The notes under the pieces are model-generated. The model worked only from the letters and a program-made list of their open reading frames with translations, did not search any database and was not told the DNA's origin. This document shows positions 1 through 9,286 of a stretch of DNA of 64,000 bases, piece by piece. The position numbers were made by a program, and so were the translations under genes. This DNA is from Lasiosphaeris hirsuta (taxonomy: Eukaryota; Ascomycota; Sordariomycetes; Sordariales; Lasiosphaeriaceae): the NCBI GenBank assembly GCA_030549175.1, contig JAUKUA010000006.1:2232001-2296000 (forward strand), read 5' to 3'. Position 1 is the stretch's first letter; every line of letters begins with the position of its first letter.

Positions 1-338
1 CATCGTCAACCCAAGAGTGTTTCATTCGTCAGCGTTTGAAAATCACAAAAGGAAGGAGGAGGTAGTCGTTGGCCGAGTGTTACAACCTGTGCACTAGGTA
101 CCCAAGTACCCTGTGTTGAATGACAGATCGTAAGGAAGAACGCCTAGTTCAATTATGGTAAAAGGAAGGATTGATCGTAGGAAGGCAAGTCTCTCAGAAG
201 GGTTATCACATTCTGTCAAACAGATTGCTATCACCGAAGTTGGCAGTACTTTGGGATACAGTAGAATGTAATTGCTTTCGTCAGGAACAGGAGTCCTCAC
301 GCTCCAAGGTGTCTAACACGTTGGCTACTTATAACTCT
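1..338. other. No gene recognised (left edge)
   Basis: Both strands carry only short open frames that match no family I know. The stretch adjoins a decayed transposase on the minus strand and may be more of the same relic, but nothing in it can be aligned by eye to a transposase C-terminus. Confidence 0.4.
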
Positions 339-392
339 CTAGATAGCAGGAAATAACAGGTAACTTGTACTTATGTTCCTCCTGTTCTGTTG

Positions 393-424
<32 letters not shown>

Positions 425-930
425 GCACACAGAGTATAGTCGTGATTGGGTACACCACTCTGTGTTCCTCCGATTGGCTAATCCATTCCCTGTCACCTGA
501 CTCCTGATTCCTATCCGGGTTGTGACACCGAGATACACTCGATAATAGAAACCTAATCACGATAACCTTGGTATTATCGCTAATCCCCTTCATACACCCC
601 TTTTCGTCTACATTATAGATATCGTCTTCAGCCACATTATAAGTTAAGAGAGTACTACGGAACAACTCAAACCAACGTTCCAAGGTTACATAATCCACGG
701 CATTCTTCCTGGACTGGTCTATGGCACGGGAACGCCTGCTCTTTAGATCAGGGTGCCTCGCTAGTAAGTCCAGCCTTTACCCAGAGGCAGATAGTCTCCC
801 TAACTTGCCAATTACTGGCGGGCAAGCTCCTCCATCTCCTTAATAGTCATAGGCCAACCCCAGGCATCGAATTAGTAAATTGCCCGTACCACTAATTCCT
901 CCTCTTCAGGTATAAGCCGTGATAGGTAGG
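339..930 (-). pseudogene. Decayed pogo/Fot1-like transposase
   Basis: Read on the minus strand from about 930 downward, three frames together resemble the N-terminal half of fungal pogo/Fot1 transposases. In order they show PEEEELVVRAIY, then WGWPMTIKEMEELARQ, then RHPDLKSRRSRAIDQSRK, then a continuous frame with YNVDEKGCMKGI. The Asp of NVDEKG sits where the first catalytic Asp of the DDE triad is expected. Several stop codons fall where Gln codons are expected (CAA to TAA after AIY and after ELARQ), and the frame shifts at least once. The later catalytic residues are not recognisable, and a CT microsatellite interrupts the 3' part. It is clearly non-functional. The family call rests on remembered motif similarity. 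Confidence 0.6.
393..421. repeat. CT dinucleotide microsatellite
   Basis: About fourteen CT units in a row lie inside the decayed transposase. On the minus strand they are read as an Arg-Glu repeat, which is an artefact of the microsatellite and not a protein feature. Confidence 0.95.
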
Positions 931-1866
931 TTTTCGAGGTCTTGTTTAGCTTACGACCATGGATTCAGTCTCACAGGGTCACGCGGGGTACGTTGAAGGT
1001 ACTAGAGGCTTATCGGATAGAGGGAACTTCTTTAGCTTCGTAAGCTGCAAGAGCAAGCTGTATTCGGGCTTCCTAGTCAAGGGCAGGATCAGCCATGACT
1101 GCAAGGACTTGTTGATAGGATTTTCAGGTGTTTTAGAGGTGTTTTGACAAGTTTTTATGGTGGTAAGGATAGTTGTGATGATCTTGGTTGTGGTTTGTTA
1201 GCGGGGGGGGGGGGGGGGGGGAATCGCTGGCCGAGCAGGGTATGCAGCCGAACAGCGTATGAGATACGTTATACTGGCCCTGGCTATGCCAGCCCACCAC
1301 CTTTTCCCGGGCAGATTGCTCCTCCATCTTTTCTTCCCCATAGCGCAATGCAGCCATTTTTCCACATATGCGACTTTTTGCTGTGACGCTCAACAAGTTT
1401 AGCCCGACCCAAAAGTAGAATCGTAGTTAGTAGTAAGTTTACGAGGCTTACTAGAGATATATCATACGTAGATACTAAAGACCTTGGTGGCTTGGCCTTG
1501 TGGTTGTAGAACCTTAGTCTCTATGTATCGCTTTTGGTAGGCTCCTGTTGTCTCTTTGCCTGTAGGACAGTAATATCTGCCTCTTTGATAAGCTTTCGCC
1601 ATATTGTGAGCAGTGAGCTTGTGTTGTTAAGTATTCTTCAATCCTTGTACTCCTCAGGATCGAGAACCATAATCCGTCTCACGAAATTTCCAACGTAGTC
1701 GAAGAACGTCTTGCACCAAGTAATTACGGTGTTAGACCCTTTATATCTCAGCAATGATCGTACTAGGAGTACAGATTTCTTGTTCTAAACGCCCATCAGC
1801 CACTTGCGATTAGCCTTAGTATTATCGTTGGTAAAATCTTCCTCGTTTTAGATTGGTTTATTCTGA
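931..1866. other. AT-rich debris, coding-like but unrecognised
   Basis: A 19-G run lies at 1203-1221. On the minus strand between about 1850 and 1480 a frame with several stops reads like protein (for example TWCKTFFDYVGNFVRRI, then TIWRKLIKEADITVLQAKR). I cannot name the family. An old transposon remnant is the simplest explanation, given the pogo-like relic on one side and the abrupt start of a HET fragment on the other. Confidence 0.35.
1203..1221. repeat. Poly-G tract (19 nt)
   Basis: An uninterrupted run of 19 G. It is one of about eight long G/C mononucleotide runs in this window. Confidence 0.95.
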
Positions 1867-2573
1867 GTTCCGAAAGATGACGACCAGTCTTTGTTTGCGT
1901 GGTACAACGACGAGGATGACGGTGTTGCCATTACAAATGGCGCGTCAAGCGGCTTCTGTGGCCTTCTCGCCGACTCGCCTCAGCGATTTTGGGACATTGG
2001 AGACATCGAAGCTTCGATGCCGCTGACATTCACCGGAAACCCAGCCGCTGATACGAGCGAGGGGCTCCAAGTTTACATGTCCCTGCTGCCATGTAAGGAT
2101 ATCGCCGCTGCCGACTTCCAAGCAGTACTGAGCTGCGAGCGCGCACAGAGCAGGAAAAGAAAATCCCCCATCATATATCTGAAGCGGCTTTGGGGCATGG
2201 GGGATAGCTTTGCCAGGATGCAGCCTCACTTGAAGAAATTCGTATCGCCCGATGTTGATCTCTTGGACAATGGGCTGGGACGAAGGGCTCCTTTGTCAGT
2301 CTGTCTTTGTTAAACAGGACCCCACGTCGGACCTCCGAATGATCCGCATCACCGTCGCAGAAGACAATTCGCAGCTGAAGTTGCCCGGTACTGCCCGTGT
2401 TGACTCGGCCAAGCAGACATTGCAGTGGAGGATAGAGAACGCTCATCCGAACCACGCATAGAACGAAAACACCCAGTCGTTCGAAACCTACGATCTGGTT
2501 TTTGGACAGCCAGCTGTCGCCTTTAGAGTCGAAGTAGACGCATTTGGGGGGGTGGGTTTGCAATCATCTTGAA
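1867..2573 (+). pseudogene. HET-domain protein, C-terminal fragment (broken)
   Basis: From the first in-frame codons the product reads DDDQSLFAWYNDEDD, then CGLLADSPQRFWDIGD, then GLQVYMSLLPC, then YLKRLWGMGDSFARMQPH. This order is typical of the region downstream of the HET domain in fungal heterokaryon-incompatibility proteins (the FAW, GLLA-SP-F and L-L-P landmarks). The HET domain itself is absent: the frame opens at a stop next to transposon-like debris. Near 2290 the similarity moves to another frame (SVFVKQDP and onward), so there is a frameshift, and a TAG at 2459-2461 follows. HET proteins trigger incompatibility cell death between unlike strains; this copy cannot do so. Confidence 0.65.
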
Positions 2574-3001
2574 CTAAGAGACGCTTGGAATGCTGTTGTT
2601 AGGGCTGTGAACACAGGCTCTATGTCCTTTGAGGAGTTGTCAACAACTAATATCCACGGTAATGATATGCGCAGCTGGGCCATGGTAACACAGAGAAACC
2701 GCAAAGGGCCGTCGAGATTTCTCTCCATGTCGTCTCTGGCGAATCATCGTTCAATAACTTCTCCGTTGGTGAGGGAAGTGTGGAGTGGTAATAAGGGACA
2801 ATTGAATTCATATCCGAGCAGGAGCTCAGAGAATGGAAGATTAGCATGAGAGCATACCGACGACCAAGCGAGTTGAAACATGATGGATGGGCAGTTTGGC
2901 AGAGGGAAATGAGATCGCTACTAGCAAGTTCTTGCGTGGTAGTAGAAACCCCAATGCGAAACAAGCTCGCCGCCTTCTAGAATCATCTCCGGAACGACTT
3001 C
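2574..3001. other. No gene recognised; possible 5' part of the ankyrin gene
   Basis: Short frames only. The ankyrin frame that follows is closed by a TAG just upstream of 3002, so any earlier exon of that gene would have to be joined by an intron. None is convincing. Confidence 0.3.
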
Positions 3002-3743
3002 ATGCTAGTTCTAGCACGCTTCTTTCAATTGCCGCCCATTCATTGGGCAGTCATAGGCGGAAACATGGACATCCTGAAGATGGCCATCGAGGCGGGTGTG
3101 AATCCACTAGGCCCATCAGACCGGCGCTTCACTACACTACCCTTGGCCGCATTCCTGAGATCATCGTCAATAACTGACCTGCTCATCGATGCTCCGATTG
3201 GGGACCGCGAGCACATCCAAGCCACGATAGGTCTCGGGGATTATCCCCTTCATTTCGCAGCCGTATATGCCAGGGAGGCCAAGGTCTGGGAAAACGCCCG
3301 CTACAAGACTCTTGAGGGGTTAGGCGCGGGCTTGGTAGATTCTCTTGGAGAAACACCGCTACACCGAGCTGCAGCAATGGGAAACTTCACCGCTGCCCAC
3401 TATCTCGTCAGACATGTGGCCTTAAACCCGTGGGTCCGGGACCAGGACTATGTCAACCAAGCTGACTTGTGTGGCCGAACGGCGCTGTGGCATGCGGCCT
3501 GTAGAGGCTCTCGCCTCATAGTCGAATGTCTTCTAGAAGCCGGTGCGAGCTCGTGCCTCGCCGATGACGCAGGCCTCGCGCCAGTCCACGTTGCATGTCG
3601 GGAAGGATACATTTCTAAATGCTTTTCATTTCGCTCTCGCTAATGGTCTGCATCTCACACCGCGCCGACGCCCCGAGCTTCTGGGGCTCCCACGCGACCC
3701 AACGACGTGGTGCTTCTTAGCAAGACTCACAGCCCCCCAATGA
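3002..3743 (+). pseudogene. Ankyrin-repeat protein fragment
   Basis: The main frame (3002-3643) carries recognisable ankyrin repeats: PPIHWAVIGGNMDIL, then YPLHFAAVYARE, then GETPLHRAAAMGNFTAAHYL, then GRTALWHAACRGSRLIV and LAPVHVACREGYI. Each shows the T/P-L-H-x-A-A helix-turn signature spaced roughly 33 residues or a multiple of it. After CREGYI the frame leaves repeat-like sequence and stops at 3643; another frame carries on with ALANGLHLTPR and ends at 3743, which suggests a frameshift within the last repeat. There is no clear start: the ATG at 3002 lies inside the first repeat. Ankyrin repeats are protein-protein interaction modules and in fungi often sit C-terminal to NACHT, HET or F-box domains. 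Here no partner domain remains, so a truncated gene is most likely. Confidence 0.55.
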
Positions 3744-4163
3744 ATCAATCGGTAGGTTGCACAAAGAACTGGTCAAGCGACGTCGGGGATGGTTTTGAAA
3801 GAAAAGGGAATAGTACAGAGACCGATATGTCGACCCTGGCATTCGATACATCGGGCCGTGTCCTTTGGGCAGCAATCGCGGTGAGCATTCAATAGGAGGT
3901 CGTAGAGCATGTTATCCTAATCATTGGCGACATCATTCTTAGTGCTATCGCTGGTTAGAACACTAGGAAAATGTTAAGACCCTGCGTATTAAAGTTTGCG
4001 TTCCGGAACTGCAGTCTAAAACTTTAAATGTTGCGGGGCTAACGAAGCTGTTGTGCAACCGCCAAGGTTTTCCACTTCCTCAACGTCAGCAATTCCGAGT
4101 CTCCAACGACAACCTAATGATCCTGACACCAATCTCAAACCTCTCAGGACACTGAAGGCCAAT
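3744..4163. other. Intergenic, upstream of the CVNH gene
   Basis: No gene recognised. The open frame runs in from 4053, but the first part has no family similarity. The ATG at 4164 directly precedes the first CVNH motif and is the better start. Confidence 0.4.
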
Positions 4164-4980
4164 ATGTCTTTCTCACAGTCTTCAAAAGATCTAAGACTGG
4201 AGGGCAGCAAGTTGGTAGCTTGGTGTCAGCGACGCGACCGCAAAACATGGGTGTTCTCCACGATTGACCTGAACCACTGCCTCGGCAACACTGATGGAAA
4301 CTTTGACGTCGAGTCGGGCGGGTGGCATCAATCGGCAATTCGTGACAAAACGGTACTCTACGGAACTGTCCTCAGAACTTGTCTCTACACGCGGGGAAGA
4401 CGAGAGAAGGAGGCGTTTTTGAATCTCGACCACCACGTCGAAAATGTGGACGGCGTCTTGACCTTCCACAAAGAGCAAGTCCAAGAATTCCCCGGATATC
4501 GGCAACACTAACCGGATACACAGGCCCAAGATACCAGAGATACCGGAGGAGCCGTTGATGTTTTTCACACTGTCGGGCTCGGTGTTGAAGGCAGTTCGCG
4601 TGGAGGATGGAGAATCTCATTTTTCCGAGGGCGATCTCGACGGTTACTATGGGAACCAGGACGGCCACTTCGCACCAGGCCGGGTCCATTTCTCCCGCAG
4701 TGCCCGCAACGTTTGTCTCAAAGTCACGGGCTCGTCTGCCACATTGTGCGCTGAGCTCCTCGACCGCTCCGGCAAGTACCGGCCGGCGTCAGTGGATGTA
4801 CCAATTTCCATTCTGCACGAGGTGAAGAAGGCCAAGGAGCCTGAGGTGGAGAAGGTGCAGAGAGAAGACGAAGTGCCGCCGCCTTACATATCGAAGGACC
4901 TCGACGACTCGGACTCTGAGAGGGGTTGGAGTTGGGCGACCCCTCCGACGACAACATACGGCAGTGATTTTGAGGGTTGA
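4164..4980 (+). CDS. CVNH (cyanovirin-N homology) lectin-like protein, two domains
   Basis: The first part (4164 onward) starts MSFSQSSKDLRLEG and has the CVNH order S-S-x-D-x-x-L-E-G, then R-K-T-W-V, then IDLNHCLGNTDGNF, then FLNLDHHVENVDGVL. That is one CVNH domain of about 100 residues. A second domain in another frame (4531-4980) reads GSVLKAVRVEDG, then DLDGYYGNQDGHF, then FSRSARNVCLKV, then TLCAELLDRSGKY, followed by an acidic tail rich in Asp, Glu and Ser. CVNH proteins are small sugar-binding folds, common in filamentous fungi, with unsettled roles. The two frames can be joined by removing 4479-4530 (52 nt), which contains a CTAAC branch-like site at 4509-4513, but the donor would be the non-consensus GTCCAA. 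The alternative is a frameshift in a decaying gene. There is no signal peptide. Confidence 0.7.
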
Positions 4981-5570
4981 GCAGTTTTGGCGATGATGGT
5001 GTTGGGAATGGGGGAAGGGAAAATGGTTAGGGCGTGTGTTCCTTTCCGCCCATTTCGAAGGATAGCGGGCCAAAGAGCAGAATGAACGAATCCTATTTTA
5101 TACCATGGCGCCCTTGAGCTTTTACCGACCAGCCTGCCAAGGCGGGGGACTAGGTGTGGGTAAGAAGAATGCGCTGTAAATATAGGTGGTGTGTGGGATG
5201 AAGAAGGGAGGTATGGTAGGTAGTGCCCTGTATTTATAGGGACCTTACAGTGATGGAATGTCGAAATGGGACCAAACGAGTACGATCGGGAGGTTGCTTG
5301 TTCACGCTGAGTTGCTGTTTGGAAGAGTGGATATCATATTAGGAGCTAAGTGGCTATATTGAGCTATGTATGGAGAGGTGTGGATAGTGGCCAGCAAGCA
5401 ACTCTTTGGCACTCATTTTATAAGTTACTGGTTCCAACAAGTAAGTTCAACAGGTTTTCTGGAACACGCTCTTACCTAGCAAGCGGGTGCCAAAACAAAA
5501 GGGAAACATTACTTCAAACTACTTATCAATAGGTAGGGCTCTCCATAGAAATCCAGGTATCTAATCCATA
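4981..5570. other. Intergenic
   Basis: No gene recognised. Base composition falls toward AT on approaching the transposase relic. Confidence 0.5.
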
Positions 5571-6330
5571 CTACCACCCAGTCATACTCCCCTCCCCCGT
5601 TAACATATCTTCCATCCGCGCTACCATAGAATTAACATATCTATTGATTATGGGCTGACCAATTCGTTCCCATCCTTCCAAGATCAACTTCTTCATATCA
5701 GAGCCAAGCCGATAATAAGAATGGATAGTTATACTACTTTATAGCTCTCTAACAATTCCCAATCGGAGAGAGATCCAGAGAACTAGGAGTATTAAAATAA
5801 TGCTTTAATCCATGGCTTTCCTTCCATATTTTCGCAATATTATTTCGTTTGGTATTTCCGCCTCCCTGCCCTGAGTCGCTACTCTCTTCTAGTACAAATT
5901 GATTACCATAGAGAAGCTAAGGACTGATATTTGAGGGCAAGTTTGGTAGCTTAGACCGGTCGTTTGGCGTTATTTAGGGAAACGAATCCTTTCTCACAGG
6001 CGATACATTTTGATAGCTTAATATCTCCATCGCCCGTTCAATAGTTTGTGACGAAATCCCAGATATCCCTGCCTCCAAGGTAAGGCCTTACCAAGTTAAA
6101 GAACGAGCTAGGAAGCCAAATTCCCAAAGGATCTTCTCCATAGCTAGTTAATAAATCAACTGGTAAAAGGAGTCGTTTTCGTCCTCGGGTTTCGATCTCA
6201 AGAAACCTTCGTTGACGGCTATCTTGGAGGCTCGATATACATCCGCCTTAAAAAATGGAATCTTATGCTCCTCGAGGTAATAAGCGGCCCCTAATATCCT
6301 AGCCTTCTTAGGAGTTGGATGGTGTAGATC
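5571..6330 (-). pseudogene. Dead Tc1/mariner-like transposase
   Basis: On the minus strand several frames give a transposase in the right order. The N-terminal HTH part is KKARILGAAYYLEEHKIPFF, then KADVYRASKIAVNEGFL. It continues with AMEKILWEFGFLARSLTW, EAGISGISSQTIERAMEIL, KCIACEKGFVS and AKRPV-stop-ATKLALKYQ. A gap follows where most of the catalytic core should be, then HGLKHYFNTPSSLDLSPI (the usual P-SPDLSPIEN block) and a C-terminus LILEGWERIGQPIINRYVNS ending at the TAG 5573-5571. Fungal Tc1/mariner-like elements have this layout. The element has frameshifts, stop codons and a deletion of the catalytic region. Its terminal inverted repeats were not found. Confidence 0.7.
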
Positions 6331-8002
6331 ACCGATAGCTATTTAAGCTATTGTATGTGTGTGTAGGTGTAGGTGTGGGTATGTGTTGTTTTGGTAGAAA
6401 GGAGTGTTGTGCAAATTCTGTGGTGTGAGCCGAAGGTGATCGAATTGTTAGGCACCTGATAGTAGCTGTAGTGGCCGAGAGTGGTGTGACTTGCCAAGAC
6501 CAGTTTGGTTTTGCCTTTTATTTTGGCCGTGCCCGGTCGGGCGGTGGATTGAGCGGCCGAGTAACTTAAAGGGTACAAGTTTATAAATCTATCTGTGGGG
6601 TACTGCTGCATGTTAGTGTGGGTAGGGGGTGTTAGCTTAACGAACCCATGCCGTTCCTTCCTTCATGGATCCCACACTTTTGATTCATGTGGATCCAGGA
6701 CCCTAGGTACATGACGGTTGTGCCCCCCCAACTTCCTAACACAAAGACGGAAAATCGGGGGATTATCTTGCTTTTTCGGCTGGGGGCTAATCAATTGTTC
6801 AATGGCTGGATTGGGCTTTTTTCTAATGATTGGACGCCGAGCCGTGGCTTTCCGGGTACAACCCCAGAGTCGTGCTAGACCTAAAAGGATGGTGGGTGTT
6901 CAAGACTGCCAAGCACAGCCAAGCGATGGCATTCGATCTCGAAAACACCAAAACACCAAAATAATCAAGCCGAAAACGACTAACGGGCACTCTGGTGAGC
7001 TTCAAACCGAGACAGAGCAGGCCCAACTACTAGACGACCTGCTCCCGATAGTCTTAAATACTAAGCGCAGTTCAGAAGAGGTTGCATCTGGCACCTGGGA
7101 TTTTGCGCGGGTGCACAGAGATATGGCATCAAGACACGCGTCCCAGTGTGCGCGCTCCCTGTGCACGTCCTCCGTCGTCCCTGCCTACCTCAGATTGATA
7201 CCCCCTGGCGACTCCCTCTGTTCAAAGGATGTAGCTCGCCGCCAGATTGTTCCCGGTTCCGTCGCTGTTGCCGCTAGAGCCGTGGAGGCTGCCCTCAAGC
7301 GTGCCCGCTGTGCTGCCTCGGTAGCACTGGGAGCGCGTAAGGCTCATCTAGACCTACCTACTCCTTGGAGCTTTTGCGTATTGCCCGCATCATGTCTCGC
7401 CATCTCTTGTGCATTACCTTATCCCACATACCCCTCTGCTGTTCTTCCATTCGTCGAAGGCCATCCCGCTGGTGCAGCAGGCTTTCTCGTTCTGCTGCCT
7501 ATAGTTCCCGTTGCAATCGAGGCCGATCGGGCCCTCGTCCGGCTGTCAATGTGAACCTGAAAGGCAGGAACACCTTGATCGGCTCGCGCGCGGCTCGACC
7601 AGAGACCTCCAGATTGAAGTCTTATCGGCTGAGAAGGTCGGAGACATCCAGTCGACCTGTCATAAAGACTTGGTTGGCGTGGCTTCAACGTTCCAATCGA
7701 TCGCTCCATGTCTGGCGTGATCCCGATTCTACTGCTCCGGCCCGTAGCTGCCAATTCTCCCGCCCTTTGGTTCTCGTTCTTCTCCACCCCACTCCTTCCT
7801 TCGTCTGGGTTGCCGCACCTCTGCGTTGTGGGCTGTCTCGGGTGCAATACCTAGACGACTCTCGCCACCGCATGATGAGTCCTTTCCGGCGGCTGGAGCC
7901 TGCGACAGCGACCCCCTCCTAATTCTCCCCTCATTCCCATCTCGTCATAATGTCCTAGCAGTTGCGTTCCAGCCCAAAGTTCAGCAGCCCAAAAACAAGA
8001 CA
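6331..8002. other. Intergenic and probable promoter/5' UTR of the bZIP gene
   Basis: A GT/GTA-rich simple repeat lies at about 6353-6385, next to the transposase relic. From about 7000 the DNA becomes GC-rich and holds several overlapping open frames (up to 278 codons, 6718-7554) with no family resemblance and frequent Arg/Ser/Ala, typical of chance frames in GC-rich DNA. I take this as upstream region of the regulator at 8003. Confidence 0.4.
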
Positions 8003-9286
8003 ATGGAGCCCTTCCCCGACGGGAGCTTACCCCCCTTTGATCCGCCCGACGACTTCCTTTATCCCACGGACACTGATAATGCCGCGGCGTACGCGCCTCC
8101 GTATCCCCTCGATTTCCCCCTCACGCTAGGCGATTGGGACACGCCAACCGACGACGACTTTTCGCCGGCGGGAATAGTGCCTCAGCAGGATGCCACCCTG
8201 TCAACAACCTTCGTAGATCCGACTGCTCTGGGATTACCCCTCGGGTTCGAGTCCGATCGGCCTTTAGCGTGTCTTCCAGATTGGTACGATGAAAACGCCC
8301 CCCTGTGGATCCCATCGCCATATCAGCATGGTGCCTTGGTTCCCACGCCAGGATATCAAGACTGGGACTCTGCAGTGCGCGACTGGCCGGGTCCCTCGCC
8401 TCTCGGTAACAATACCCAATATGGCGACGGTGAGTATTTTGGTTCGTCGATTGATTCGGCTCCACTCCCTGCGGTCGCTGGTTTGGCATCCGGGTCGACG
8501 GCATCGAGCATGGAACCGTCACCAGGCCTTCCCACCAGTCCAGAGACGCAAATCGCCTTCTCGTTCGACAGCCCTCCGTCCAAAATGGAAAAGAAGAGGG
8601 GGCGGCCGCGCTATTACACGCTGCAAGACGACAACGAAAGCGACAGGCCGGCGACTGTTGTCTCGCCTTCAGCTCCGTCCTTGCGGCGAGCATCAACGAA
8701 AGCGACTGGGTCCGGCTTTGGCTCCGGCTCCGGCTCCGGCTCCGGCGGCTCTGGTATGTGTTAAAGTATAGCGCGGGGCGGCAGGTGCCACTTGAATGGA
8801 CTGCATCTTGACTGTCCGTCTGGCCCCACGGCCTGCCACGATCCAATGGGGCTGACGAGACCAAATCCACAAACATCAGGCAAGCCATTTGCGAAATCGA
8901 AGGTCAATGACCAAGAGCGAAACCGCAAGGCCAGTAGCGCGCGCCATCGCAACAAGACGCAAGCCGCATCCGACGATCTAGAAGGCGAAGAGCGCGAAGC
9001 TAGAACGCAAAACCAGTCGCTGCGAGCCTGCGCCCACCACCTACGCAACGAGGTGATTGAACTTCGAAATCGGGTCTTGCAGCAGGCCACCTGCGGCTGT
9101 CCTCTGATCGAGGGATATATATCGACGGAAGCGCATCGCGTAGCTCACAGCATGACGCGCGACGGGGGTGGACACTCGTTCGGCGAGAGGGAATCGGAAT
9201 CGAGATGGGTCGGAGGGCAATATACTTCGGACGAGGCTTCGGGCCTCTACGCGGACAGTTCGTTGGATCAAGGCGATGTACTGTGA
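8003..9286 (+). CDS. bZIP transcription factor with AT-hook
   Basis: Two exons, 8003-8753 and 8880-9286, give 385 residues. The 126-nt intron starts GTATGT, has a GCTGACG branch-like site and ends ATCAG; the frame is kept. The N-terminal half is acidic and rich in Pro and Asp, as in activation regions. An AT-hook core (KKRGRPRYY) lies near residue 197. A Gly-Ser run follows directly before the intron. Exon 2 carries the basic region (ERNRKASSARHRNKTQAA, about residues 262-279) and a leucine-zipper-like helix ending LRNEVIELRNRVLQQATC and CPLIEGYI, a layout shared with fungal ATF/CREB-type bZIPs. It is a nuclear DNA-binding regulator with unknown targets. The start was chosen at MEPFPDG because the upstream in-frame residues look like UTR; a start at 7826 would add 59 residues. 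Confidence 0.8.
8714..8753 (+). repeat. GGCTCC minisatellite encoding Gly-Ser
   Basis: Hexamer repeats encode a flexible GSGSGS linker at the exon 1/intron junction of the bZIP gene. Copy-number changes would keep the frame and alter the spacing between AT-hook and bZIP. Confidence 0.8.

Noticed and set aside
6666..6697. Short inverted repeat around TGGATCC
   Set aside because: Arms of about ten bases with one mismatch are too short to call a transposon end or terminator.
6718..7554. 278-codon open frame upstream of the bZIP gene
   Set aside because: Composition is typical of chance frames in GC-rich DNA, it overlaps other long frames, has no recognisable domain, and lies in the likely promoter/leader.
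8121..8888. 255-codon frame antisense to the bZIP gene
   Set aside because: It is the shadow of a well-supported gene and spans its intron; it has no domain of its own.
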